A stretch of 11,260 nucleotides of DNA from Chloroflexota bacterium (GCA_022561095.1 JADFRV010000056.1:1-11260); one strand, 5' to 3'; positions 1 to 7,192 are shown, counted from the stretch's first letter. Notes: generated by a model not told the origin, from the sequence alone. Translations and numbers: made by a program.

Positions 1-996
1 GGCGGCGGCGTCCACGTTCCCCTCCGCGAGCCTGAGCAGCGCGAGCCCCGGCTGAGGCTCGCGGCCCAGATCGAGGGCTTGGCAGAAGGCGTCGTCAGCG
101 GCAGGCAGGTCGCCCATACGGAGGCGGATCTCACCGATCTGGTAGAAGGCCTCCCCGGTCGCGCGCAGGTTGAAGCCTTGCAATTCTTCGCGGGCCCGCG
201 TGGCCTCCTCTTCGGCCTCGGCCCAAGCCCCTCGAAGGCGCATGATCTGGGCGTGTTGCACCCGGCACAGCCCGGGGAATCCCGCGATGGACTGCCGGCT
301 GCACCAGCGCTGGGCGGCGTCGGTCCACTCGGCGGCCCGGCGGTAATCGGCCAGCCTCTCGCAGGTAGTGATCATGCTACAGTAGATAACACCGGTGGCG
401 AACGGGCCGAGCTCGCCGCTAACGGCAGCGACCATCGCCTCGTCCAGCAAGGCCATACCCTCGGCGACTAGGCCCTTGGCCACAAGGACGTTGCCCTGGT
501 CGAACAAGCCAAACGCCTGAAGATCGCGATCGCCGAAGCGGCTCCCGATTTCATAGGTCCGCCTGGCGGATTCCAGTGCGCCATCCAGGTTGCCCACTGA
601 CATAGTTACGTTGGTAGATATTCTGGCCAGGTGACCGTGCTCCGGGCAGTCCGGCTCAGCTTCCAGGAGACGCACCGCTCGACTCGACCAGCCCGCCGCA
701 ACCGAAGGCGCCAGCTTGGCGAAATGGTGGAAGCAAAGGTTGATAGCAACGGAGGCCGCGCCCCGAGCGTTCCCTGCCTCCGTGAAGCACGCGTAGGCGC
801 GCTCTAGCGCCTCGATGCATTTGTCAGTGCGACCGGTCCAGAAGGCGGCCTCGGCCAGGCTCTCGAGGTCCTCCGGCGACAGCTCTCCGGACTCGTCGGT
901 GGCGGTCAGGAGGTCGAACGCCTCCTGCCAGGCGTGGCGCTCAAAGGCATCCCGAGCTTCTTGGAGCGGTTCGTCGGTGACGCTACGCTTACTCAC
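1..996 (-). CDS. TPR-rich regulator, probably LuxR-type (C-terminus beyond window)
   Basis: The frame is open without a stop for 332 codons from a GTG at 996 to the window edge, so the C-terminus is missing. My translation begins MSKRSVTDEPLQEARDAFER and is all-helical, with repeated TPR-like helix pairs such as ALLDEAMVAAVSGELGPFA near residue 190 and AADDAFCQALDLGREPQPGL near residue 310. This layout matches, from memory, large Chloroflexota/Actinomycetota proteins whose TPR array ends in a LuxR-type helix-turn-helix; that domain would lie outside the window, so DNA binding is inference. A cyclase or ATPase output domain is the alternative. The start has no clear Shine-Dalgarno. It lies 27 nt after the ribBA stop, whose TAG is in the same frame, so no much longer N-terminus is possible. 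The gene may be read through from the riboflavin cluster. Confidence 0.72.
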   Translation of the reverse strand, partial: MSKRSVTDEPLQEARDAFERHAWQEAFDLLTATDESGELSPEDLESLAEAAFWTGRTDKCIEALERAYACFTEAGNARGAASVAINLCFHHFAKLAPSVAAGWSSRAVRLLEAEPDCPEHGHLARISTNVTMSVGNLDGALESARRTYEIGSRFGDRDLQAFGLFDQGNVLVAKGLVAEGMALLDEAMVAAVSGELGPFATGVIYCSMITTCERLADYRRAAEWTDAAQRWCSRQSIAGFPGLCRVQHAQIMRLRGAWAEAEEEATRAREELQGFNLRATGEAFYQIGEIRLRMGDLPAADDAFCQALDLGREPQPGLALLRLAEGNVDAAA

Positions 997-1023
997 GAGA
1001 TGGCCCTGGTATTCCAGCCGATT

Positions 1024-2286
1024 CTAGCCCGGCATGTCGATGAAGTGGCCCAGCTTGTCGCGCTTCGTCTCCAGGTAGCGCCAGTTATGGGGGTTGGGCG
1101 CCGCCATGATGGGGACGCGCTCCACCACCCTGAGTCCGTAGCCCTCCAGGCCGGCGCGCTTATCGGGGTTGTTTGTGAGGAGGCGTATCTCCTTAAGGCC
1201 GAGGTCAAGGAGGATCTGCATGCCGATACCGTAGTCGCGGCGGTCGGCGGGGAAGCCCAACGCCTCGTTGGCTTCGACGGTATCGTAGCCCTGGGTCTCC
1301 TGGAGGGCGTAGGCGCGGATCTTGTTGCAGAGGCCGATGCCACGCCCCTCCTGACGCATGTAGACGAGGACGCCGCGCCCCTCTTCAGCGATGCGCTCCA
1401 TAGCGAGCTCGACCTGATCGCCGCAGTCGCAGCGTAGGGAGTGGAAGACATCGCCGGTGATGCACTGGGAGTGGACACGCACGAGCACTGGTTCCGGTCC
1501 GCTGATGTCACCCAAGACGAAGGCGGCGTGCTCGTCGGCGTCGATGTCCGAGCGGTAGGCGAAGAGGCGGAACTCGCCGTAGCGCGTGGGGACGGCGGTT
1601 TCAGCGACGCGGTCAACCAGCCGTTCGCCCTGAACGCGATGGCGGATGAGCTGGTTGACGCTGATGATCTTAATGCCGTGGCGCCTGGCGAATCGCTTCA
1701 GGTGGGGCAGCCGCATCATAGTGCCGTCGCGGTTCATCAGTTCGCAGATAACGGCTCCCGGTAGAAGGCCAGCCAGCTTGCAGAGGTCGATCGAGGCCTC
1801 AGTCTGCCCGGCGCGGACGAGAACGCCGCCCTCGCGGGCACGCAGGGGATAGACGTGGCCCGGCATCACGATATCGTCGGGCTTCGAGTTGGTATTGCCA
1901 AGGACCTGGATGGTGCGTGCCCGGTCGGCGGCGGAGATGCCCGTGGTGACCTCGTGGCGGGCGTCGACTGAGATGGTGAAGGCGGTGCCGAACTGGGCCT
2001 CGTTCTGCTGCTGACCCACCATCATCGGTATCCGCAGACTGTCCAGGCGCTCCCCGGCCATCGGGACGCAGATGACGCCGCTAGTATGTTGGAGCATGAA
2101 GGCGATGGCCTCAGGGGTGACGTGCTGGGCAGGCAGAGTGAGATCGCCTTCGTTCTCCCGATCTTCGTCGTCGATGATGATGACGAAGCCACCGCGGCGG
2201 AACTCGTCGATGGCCTCTTCTACGGTGGCCAACGGGGAGCCGCTGCGCCGCTTGGCGCGGCGGTGTTCATCGATGGACTCTATCAA
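1024..2286 (-). CDS. ribBA: Bifunctional 3,4-dihydroxy-2-butanone-4-phosphate synthase / GTP cyclohydrolase II
   Basis: Supplies both riboflavin precursors: 3,4-dihydroxy-2-butanone 4-phosphate from ribulose-5-phosphate (N-terminal half) and the pyrimidinone from GTP (C-terminal half). The 420 aa length is normal for RibBA. The synthase domain (about 20-215) has the acidic metal loop DDEDRENEGD (39-48) and GHVYPLRA (143-150). The cyclohydrolase domain (about 225-418) has the zinc cysteines C275, C286 and C288 (HSQC...RCDCGD), QEGRGIGL (312-319), DYGIG (352-356) and LLTNNPDK. The start is TTG at 2286, chosen because an excellent Shine-Dalgarno (GGAGGAGGT) lies 5 nt upstream and homologues begin near here. 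One oddity: the usual GHTEA motif reads GQTEA, giving Gln161 where E. coli RibB has metal ligand His153. The gene follows ribE after a 66-nt structured spacer. Confidence 0.96.
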   Translation of the reverse strand: MIESIDEHRRAKRRSGSPLATVEEAIDEFRRGGFVIIIDDEDRENEGDLTLPAQHVTPEAIAFMLQHTSGVICVPMAGERLDSLRIPMMVGQQQNEAQFGTAFTISVDARHEVTTGISAADRARTIQVLGNTNSKPDDIVMPGHVYPLRAREGGVLVRAGQTEASIDLCKLAGLLPGAVICELMNRDGTMMRLPHLKRFARRHGIKIISVNQLIRHRVQGERLVDRVAETAVPTRYGEFRLFAYRSDIDADEHAAFVLGDISGPEPVLVRVHSQCITGDVFHSLRCDCGDQVELAMERIAEEGRGVLVYMRQEGRGIGLCNKIRAYALQETQGYDTVEANEALGFPADRRDYGIGMQILLDLGLKEIRLLTNNPDKRAGLEGYGLRVVERVPIMAAPNPHNWRYLETKRDKLGHFIDMPG

Positions 2287-2289
2287 GGC

Positions 2290-2335
2290 GGACCTCCTCC
2301 CGAGAGATCGGGTCCCCAGATGCCCGGGGTACCCG
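2290..2335 (-). promoter_or_regulatory. Candidate RNA leader with alternative hairpins before ribBA
   Basis: On the minus strand, CGGGT(A)CCCC at 2335-2326 can pair with GGGGACCCG at 2317-2309: nine GC-rich pairs with a one-base bulge and an 8-nt loop. The descending strand of that stem also contains GGACC (2315-2311), which can instead pair with GGTCC (2294-2290), the end of the ribBA Shine-Dalgarno, with a small inner CGA/TCG stem. The two folds exclude each other, so the spacer could switch ribBA translation. The pairings are read directly from the sequence; the regulatory role is inference, and GC-rich DNA folds easily. Confidence 0.35.
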
Positions 2336-2352
2336 TGCTCTATCTACGCCCG

Positions 2353-2937
2353 CTAACGCGCCCTATCAGAGAGCATCTGCCCAACGTAGCGGGCGATTAT
2401 ATCGCTCTCCAAGTTTACACTATCGCCAGGTTTCTTACGAGTTAGGTTGGTATGCTCCTGCGTGTATTGCACCAGCGAGACGCTGAAGGAGGTCTCATCC
2501 TTGGCGACGACGGTGAGGCTGGCGCCGTCCACGGCTATGGGGCCCTTGACGATGCAGTGGCGGAGGATGTCCGGCGGCGCCTGATAGCGGGCGATCACGG
2601 CTTCCCCCTCCGGCGTGAGGGAGAGGAGGGCGCCGGTGGCCTCCGTCACGCCACGGACGAGGTGCCCGGACAGGGGATCGGAGAGGGTGAGCGAGCGCTC
2701 CAGGTTCACGGCATCGCCCGGGCGAAGCTGGCCCAGGTTGGAGCGGCGGTAGGTCTCCGGCATGCAGTTGAAGTGGAGTGACTCCCCGTCCATACGCGCG
2801 ACGGTGAGGTCAACGCCGTTGATGGCGATGGAGTCGCCCAGGTTTGTACCGGAAAGGACCTCCTTGCAGGCGATGACGAGACGGCCCTCATCAGCCTCAC
2901 GGACGGTCCCAGTCTCTTCGATGATGCCGGTGAACAT
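2353..2937 (-). CDS. ribE: Riboflavin synthase, alpha-chain type
   Basis: Dismutates two 6,7-dimethyl-8-ribityllumazine molecules to riboflavin plus the pyrimidinone. The 194 aa protein starts with the hallmark MFTGIIEETGTV, whose Phe2 is characteristic of the family. It has the two tandem lumazine-binding barrels: the first about 1-90 (AINGVDLTV 38-46, MPETYRRSNLG 59-69), the second about 95-190 (KGPIAVDGASLTVV 131-144, ending VNLESDIIARYV). Positions that are usually Cys (E. coli Cys48) and His (E. coli His102) read Asp43 and Val97, so the first-barrel active site is divergent; His92 of SGHLV is kept. The ATG start is fixed by the conserved N-terminus although no Shine-Dalgarno is present; the leader is pyrimidine-rich. 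ribBA follows after 66 nt. Confidence 0.95.
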   Translation of the reverse strand: MFTGIIEETGTVREADEGRLVIACKEVLSGTNLGDSIAINGVDLTVARMDGESLHFNCMPETYRRSNLGQLRPGDAVNLERSLTLSDPLSGHLVRGVTEATGALLSLTPEGEAVIARYQAPPDILRHCIVKGPIAVDGASLTVVAKDETSFSVSLVQYTQEHTNLTRKKPGDSVNLESDIIARYVGQMLSDRAR

Positions 2938-2940
2938 GGC

Positions 2941-2980
2941 GGGATTAGGGTACAGGAAGCAGGGATAGGGGACAAGGAAC
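2941..2980. repeat. Two-copy degenerate purine-rich tandem repeat before ribE
   Basis: On the plus strand, GGGATTAGGGTACAGGAAGC (2941-2960) is followed by GGGATAGGGGACAAGGAAC (2962-2980), two copies with small indels and a period of about 21 bp. It fills most of the 54-nt gap between the DinB gene stop and the ribE start. On the transcribed strand it forms a pyrimidine-rich leader with no Shine-Dalgarno. Confidence 0.5.
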
Positions 2981-2991
2981 GGAAGCTGAAG

Positions 2992-3501
2992 CTAGACGCA
3001 ATCCTCCAGCGGCCCGGGATAGTCCCCGACCCGCTGACCGAGGCGGCTGCGCTTGGTCGCGATCTCGCCGATGTGGAAGTAGTGGTGGGCGCAGATACGC
3101 AGGAGAGCGTGGCGCAGGCCAAGGCCGGCCTCACGGAGTTGGGCGAAGGAGCCGTCATAGGGGATTACGAGGTCCAGATCGCTCTCGCTCAGCCCCTCAA
3201 GGTGCTTACGGGCGGCGTCCCTGACCTCGTGGACGCCCGCCTCAATTGCCCGCCAATCATCGGCGACGCCGCTGCCGCCGGCACGGAAGCGCGCCTGGCC
3301 GATCAGCTCGTGAGGGGTCAACCGCTGGAACCTGACGTTGATCCAGGCGTCGACCTGATTGGCAACGTGGGCGGCGGTCCAGGCGGCGGAGCTACCCCTG
3401 TCCAGGGGTCGGATCGCCTCGGCGGGGTCCAGGCCGGCGAGGACGCGATCTGTGTCCTTCCACGCCTCGAACAGGAGCCCGACGAGCTTGCTTTCGGCCA
3501 C
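2992..3501 (-). CDS. DinB-family putative metal-dependent protein
   Basis: A 169 aa protein of the DinB/YfiT four-helix-bundle superfamily. The three-histidine metal site expected of this fold is present: His45 in AAHVANQVDAW after helix 1, and the HxxxH pair His139/His143 in CAHHYFHIGEIA near the C-terminus. Characterised relatives include thiol (bacillithiol/mycothiol) transferases and maleylpyruvate isomerase, but substrates are unknown for most members and none can be assigned here. The GTG start lies 4 nt after the stop of the upstream dehalogenase-like gene, suggesting translational coupling. It is one of three DinB-superfamily genes in the window and has little obvious sequence similarity to the other two. 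Confidence 0.85.
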   Translation of the reverse strand: MAESKLVGLLFEAWKDTDRVLAGLDPAEAIRPLDRGSSAAWTAAHVANQVDAWINVRFQRLTPHELIGQARFRAGGSGVADDWRAIEAGVHEVRDAARKHLEGLSESDLDLVIPYDGSFAQLREAGLGLRHALLRICAHHYFHIGEIATKRSRLGQRVGDYPGPLEDCV

Positions 3502-3505
3502 AGGC

Positions 3506-4414
3506 CTACCGGCTGCGGGCGATGAAGTCTACGACGACGGCGGCCAGCTCCGGGCCCTTGTCCTCCTGGAGGAAGTGGCCGGCGCCGGTGATGGTGGTGT
3601 GAGGCTGGCCGGCGGCGCCGGGTATGAGTTTTTGTAAGGCGCGGTCGCCGCCGCGGGTGACGGGGTCGGAGTCGCTGAAGGCGGTGAGGAGCGGCTTCTC
3701 CCAGCGGCGGAGGGCTTCCCAGGCCTTGCGATTGGGCTCGGCGGCCGGGTCGTCGGGGGCGGTGGGCACGAGGGCGGGGAAGACGCGCGCGCCGGCCTTG
3801 TAGCTGTCGTCGGGGAAGGGAGCGTCGTAGGCGGCGATGACCTCGGACGGCAGATCGGTAGCGCAGCCGCCCTTGACGATACCGCCGATGTGGAACTCCG
3901 GCGTCTCCTGAGAGTAGCGCTGCCAGCGGAGGAACGCCTCGTTGGGCGGCCGGTCGCCGGTGGGGAGGCCGGTGTTGGCGGCGACGATGCGGGCGAAGCG
4001 GTCTGGGTGCTCTGCCGCGAGGCGGAGGCCGATGAGGCCGCCCCAGTCCTGGCAGAACAGCGTGGTATCGCGCAGGTCGAGCGCCTCAACGAAGGCGCGC
4101 ATCCAATCGACGTGGCGCTGATAGGTGTAGTCTTCACGCCGGGCCGGCTTATCGGAGCGGCCGAAGCCGACGAGGTCGGGGACGACAGCGCGGTGGCCGG
4201 CGTCAACGAGGGCGGGAATCATCCTACGGTAGAGGTACGCCCAAGAGGGCTCGCCGTGCATGAGGAGGATGGGGGCGGCATCCGGCGGGCCTTCGTCCAG
4301 GTAGTGAACACGCAGGGTGTCGCCGTCGCCGGAGGGAACCTCTACGTAGTGGGGCTGAAATGGGAAGCCGGGTAGATCGGCGAAGCGTTCGTCAGGGGTG
4401 CGGAGGGCGTCCAC
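3506..4414 (-). CDS. Haloalkane dehalogenase-like alpha/beta hydrolase (HLD-I type)
   Basis: Probably cleaves carbon-halogen bonds hydrolytically to give an alcohol plus halide. Numbering here is from the upstream GTG at 4444. Visible elements are the oxyanion/E-P motif HGEPSWAYLYR (63-73), VPDLVGFGRSDKP (88-100), the nucleophile elbow CQDWGG with Asp133 and the halide-binding Trp134, a cap-domain Trp174 (FLRWQ) placed like Xanthobacter DhlA Trp175, the acid Asp260 (FSDSDPVTRGGD) and the base His290 (GAGHFLQED). Both halide tryptophans plus the Asp nucleophile argue for a true dehalogenase over an epoxide hydrolase, which would show Tyr residues in the cap. I prefer the GTG at 4414 because relatives start at the equivalent of DALRTPDERF; the frame extends ten codons further to the GTG at 4444. 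The gene is coupled to the DinB gene behind it. Confidence 0.87.
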   Translation of the reverse strand: MDALRTPDERFADLPGFPFQPHYVEVPSGDGDTLRVHYLDEGPPDAAPILLMHGEPSWAYLYRRMIPALVDAGHRAVVPDLVGFGRSDKPARREDYTYQRHVDWMRAFVEALDLRDTTLFCQDWGGLIGLRLAAEHPDRFARIVAANTGLPTGDRPPNEAFLRWQRYSQETPEFHIGGIVKGGCATDLPSEVIAAYDAPFPDDSYKAGARVFPALVPTAPDDPAAEPNRKAWEALRRWEKPLLTAFSDSDPVTRGGDRALQKLIPGAAGQPHTTITGAGHFLQEDKGPELAAVVVDFIARSR

Positions 4415-4464
4415 AGTGTTGCCTACTCTAGCAGTCACGCGCACACCGGTCTAGACAGAGAACG

Positions 4465-5199
4465 CTAGTCGGGCTTGCGGGCGAGGAAGGTCGCGTAGTC
4501 CAGGAACGCGTCGGCGGCGCGGCGCTCCAGGGCGATCTGCCGATCGATCTCCTCAGCGAGGGCGAGGTCCTCGGGGTCGCTGGAGGCGCGGGCCTCTTCG
4601 GCGACCGGGAGCATATGCTGGTGGTAGTGGTCCCAGGCGGAGCGGTCATGGGTGTGTACGTCCGAAACGGCGAGCCCCTGCGCCGCCAGGAGGGCGGCGT
4701 ACTCGTCTCGCCTGAGGCGGGGGTTGACCTGCGCGACCCAGCCCCATTCGGGGCCCAGAGGGCCGTCAGGCTTCTCGCGCCAGACGACATCTGAGACGAT
4801 GACGTGGCCGCCGGGCTTGACGGCGCGGGCCAACTCAGCGAGGCAGGGCTCCAGTCCGACGATGGAGGGGGCGCCGATGCAGTAGGCGGCGTCACAGACC
4901 GCGTCGCGTACCGGAACTTGCTTGCCGTCGGCGCGGAGGACGGTGACGAGGTCGCGGAGGTTCCAGTGCCAGGCCTTGGCGGCGGCGTAGTGGATAAACG
5001 GGTCGTAGAGGTCGACGGCGAGAACACGGCAAGCGAAGCGGCCAGCGAGGGTGCAGGCGGTCTCGGCCTTGCCGGCGGCGACGTCCAAAAGGAGGGTCTC
5101 CTCAGCGGGGTTGACCGCCTCGGCGATGAGCTCTACTGTCTCGGCGGCGCCGGGGGTGAGGTACTCCTGCTTGGCGTAGGTGCGCAGGTAGTCGGTCAT
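4465..5199 (-). CDS. SAM-dependent class I methyltransferase
   Basis: A 244 aa Rossmann-fold methyltransferase. The SAM loop is a variant: LLLDVAAGKAETACTLA (36-52) replaces the usual DxGxGxG, keeping Asp39 and Gly43. Asp63 (AVDLYDP) is the acidic residue at the end of strand 2, Asp91 (LRADG) fits the adenine-binding position, and LARAVKPGGHVIVSD (123-137) is the standard post-strand-4 segment. The C-terminal third (SAWDHYHQHMLPVAEEAR, then helices) probably forms the substrate lid. The substrate cannot be told from sequence; small-molecule, arsenite-type or metabolite methylation are all possible. The ATG start lies 4 nt after the stop of the upstream maleylpyruvate-isomerase-like gene, which indicates coupling. 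Confidence 0.87.
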   Translation of the reverse strand: MTDYLRTYAKQEYLTPGAAETVELIAEAVNPAEETLLLDVAAGKAETACTLAGRFACRVLAVDLYDPFIHYAAAKAWHWNLRDLVTVLRADGKQVPVRDAVCDAAYCIGAPSIVGLEPCLAELARAVKPGGHVIVSDVVWREKPDGPLGPEWGWVAQVNPRLRRDEYAALLAAQGLAVSDVHTHDRSAWDHYHQHMLPVAEEARASSDPEDLALAEEIDRQIALERRAADAFLDYATFLARKPD

Positions 5200-5203
5200 C
5201 GGC

Positions 5204-6046
5204 TCAGGCGATGATGGAGACCGTATCGAGCACCTTCATGCCAAGAGACCGGTCCCCGCTCAGCGTCGCGTTCGCGCTCGCCTCGTCCTTGCTGATGCCC
5301 TTCGTGAACAGCCGCCACGCTGTCTCCTGGTCCATGACTACGACAGCTATCGGCTCCACGTCCGCATCCAGGTAGAGGCCCCACTTACCGTCTCCGCGGA
5401 CGAGGGACCACTCACCCCCGGCGTCTCCGGAGATGGCTAGTTTCACTAGAGCGCCCTCCGGGGCCAGGACGCCCCTGAACGTGTGCGGCAGCGCCCTGAC
5501 GAACGTGTCGAGGACGGGGGCGAAGGCGCGTGACTCCTTCAGGCCTGGCTTCCCGACGGCGTCCCGTATCTGCTGCTGGTGCAGCCAGCGCTCGGTATAC
5601 TCCCGCGCGATGTTGAGCCAGACGGGTGCTGGCTCGGGCCCAGCCCAGGACACGGGCTCACCGACCTCGAACAGGTTCAGCGACTGGAAGTAGCGCTGGG
5701 TCTCCTCGCCCGTGAACCGGAGGAGGTCGCATAGGAGGTGGGGGCTGATCCTGCGCGTCGCCCGCACCCAACGTTCGTTGGCCTCGTTGATGAAGGCCAG
5801 CAGATCCGCTTCGAAGTCGCGGCCCTCCTTCGGGACGAAGGCAGCGCCGCTGAAGGCGTCGCGCCCCCGAGACAGCTTGCCGATATCGTCGCCCAGGAGG
5901 TGCAGGGCGACGTCCTTGACCGACCAGCCGGCGCAGACGGTCGGCCTGCTCCACTCCTCTTCCGACAACCCGGAGAGAAGTTCGAGGAGCGCATCCCTTT
6001 CGGCGGGGAACAGGTCGACGACGAGGACGGGGTCAATCGGCTTCAT
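5204..6046 (-). CDS. Maleylpyruvate isomerase-like DinB protein
   Basis: A 280 aa protein of the maleylpyruvate isomerase (mycothiol-dependent) family. The N-terminal helical-bundle domain (about 10-165) has AGWSVKDVALHLLGDD, with His49 as a metal ligand, and EYTERWLHQQQIRDAVG, giving Glu152/His156 (ExxxH), the other two expected ligands. The C-terminal domain (about 180-280; GEWSLVRGDGKWGLYL, then VVVMDQETAWRLF) resembles the SCP2-like domain common in these proteins. Known relatives use a low-molecular-weight thiol; which thiol this host has is unknown, so thiol use is inferred. The start is 15 nt after the ribD stop and the stop is 4 nt before the methyltransferase, so it is embedded in the operon. 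Confidence 0.86.
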   Translation of the reverse strand: MKPIDPVLVVDLFPAERDALLELLSGLSEEEWSRPTVCAGWSVKDVALHLLGDDIGKLSRGRDAFSGAAFVPKEGRDFEADLLAFINEANERWVRATRRISPHLLCDLLRFTGEETQRYFQSLNLFEVGEPVSWAGPEPAPVWLNIAREYTERWLHQQQIRDAVGKPGLKESRAFAPVLDTFVRALPHTFRGVLAPEGALVKLAISGDAGGEWSLVRGDGKWGLYLDADVEPIAVVVMDQETAWRLFTKGISKDEASANATLSGDRSLGMKVLDTVSIIA

Positions 6047-6061
6047 GTTGGCCCGAGGCGT

Positions 6062-7153
6062 TTACTCTTTAACGTTCGGATAGTCCGGGTAGCCCGTCAC
6101 GAGTAGGTCCTCTCCCAGGCGGTCTACGGTTATGTCGCGTAGGCGCAGGGCGTCCGCCATGCGGTAGGCGCCGCGGCCGGCCACGGCGGCGGGGGCGTCC
6201 TCGGCGCCGACGACGATTGGCGCTATGACGGCATGCAGCTTGTCCACCAACCCGGCATCGAAGAACGAGCCCAGGATGACGCCGCCGCCCTCCACCAGCA
6301 GCGAGAGGACATCGCGCCCGGCCAGCTCCCGCAGCAAAGCGGTGAGGTCAACGCGCTCGCCTTCGCTGGCAAGCTCAAAAACCTCTGCCCCGGCGGCGCG
6401 CAGAGAGGAGCTCCAGGGTTCCGGCGCGCCCTCCACGGTGGCGATGAGGGTCTTGCCCGGCCCACCCAGGACGCGGGCCATGGGCGGCGTGCGGCCGCGG
6501 CTATCGACGACGACCCGCAGAGGCTGGCGCTCCGCATCCTTGCCGCCGGGCCGCGCCGTGAGCAACGGATCGTCCACAACGACGGTGGAGGAGCCGACGA
6601 GGATGGCGTCGGTCTTCGTTCGCAGATCGTGAGCCCAATCGCGGGCCTCGGGGCCGGAGACCCAGCGGGAGTCGCCGGAGGCGGCGGCGATACGGCCGTC
6701 CAGGGAGGCGGCGAACTTGGCGATGACGAACGGCATCCCCTTCGTACGGTGCTTGATGAACGCCTCGTTGATGCGGCGCGCCTCGGCCTCGCCCTCACCG
6801 GCGCGGACGGCGATGCCGGCGGCCTCCAGCTTGCGACCGCCGCCACCCTCGACCTGGGGGTCAGGGTCGGCCATCGTGTAGTGAACCTCGGCGACGCCAG
6901 CCTCGATTATCGCGTCGACACAGGGCGGCGTACGACCGAAGTGAGCACAGGGCTCCAGGGTGACGTACATTGCGGCGCCGCGAGCCGACTCGCCGGTCTG
7001 CCTGAGGGCGACGACCTCCGCGTGGTCGCCCGGCGGCGGCTGCGTGAACCCCTCGCCCACGATCTCGCCGTCCTTGACGATGACCGCGCCGACGCTGGGG
7101 TTGGGGGAGGTGGCGCCCAGGGCGCCGCGGGCCAGATCAAGGGCGCGCTGCAT
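6062..7153 (-). CDS. ribD: Bifunctional diaminohydroxyphosphoribosylaminopyrimidine deaminase / 5-amino-6-(5-phosphoribosylamino)uracil reductase
   Basis: Performs the second and third steps of the GTP branch of riboflavin synthesis. The 363 aa length is normal. The N-terminal zinc deaminase (about 1-135) shows SPNPSVGAV (16-24), HAE (His44, Glu46) and EPCAHFGRTPPC with zinc cysteines Cys69 and Cys78. The C-terminal NADPH reductase (about 142-363) shows AKFAASLDGRIA (145-156), DAILVGSSTVVVDDPLLTAR (182-201) and VEGGGVILGSFF (287-298). The frame stays open far upstream, but that is antisense to the divergent gene. I chose ATG 7153, the usual family start, with AAGGA 12 nt before it. ATG 7192 would add 13 residues encoded largely by a repeat-like sequence. 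First gene of the minus-strand cluster; no FMN riboswitch is seen. Confidence 0.93.
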   Translation of the reverse strand: MQRALDLARGALGATSPNPSVGAVIVKDGEIVGEGFTQPPPGDHAEVVALRQTGESARGAAMYVTLEPCAHFGRTPPCVDAIIEAGVAEVHYTMADPDPQVEGGGGRKLEAAGIAVRAGEGEAEARRINEAFIKHRTKGMPFVIAKFAASLDGRIAAASGDSRWVSGPEARDWAHDLRTKTDAILVGSSTVVVDDPLLTARPGGKDAERQPLRVVVDSRGRTPPMARVLGGPGKTLIATVEGAPEPWSSSLRAAGAEVFELASEGERVDLTALLRELAGRDVLSLLVEGGGVILGSFFDAGLVDKLHAVIAPIVVGAEDAPAAVAGRGAYRMADALRLRDITVDRLGEDLLVTGYPDYPNVKE

Positions 7154-7166
7154 GAAGTCGCTGGTT

Positions 7167-7190
7167 CCTTCGGCTCCGCTCAGGGCAGGC
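7167..7190. repeat. Repeat-like segment at the ribD 5' end
   Basis: A 24-bp stretch whose core is CTTCGGCTCCGCTCAGG. On the minus strand it reads CCTGAGCGGAGCCGAAGG-like and supplies the weak AAGGA before the ribD ATG. From memory, very similar strings are scattered in many environmental bacterial genomes, often at gene ends; copy number in this genome cannot be judged from one window. Confidence 0.35.
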
Positions 7191-7192
7191 AT

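Noticed and set aside
79..471. Plus-strand open frame at the left edge
   Set aside because: The minus-strand TPR frame is open for the whole 996 bases and matches a known repeat architecture; the plus-strand frame is its shadow.
934..1437. Plus-strand open frame opposite ribBA and the TPR gene
   Set aside because: It overlaps the conserved cyclohydrolase domain of ribBA in antisense and has no ribosome binding site or family features.
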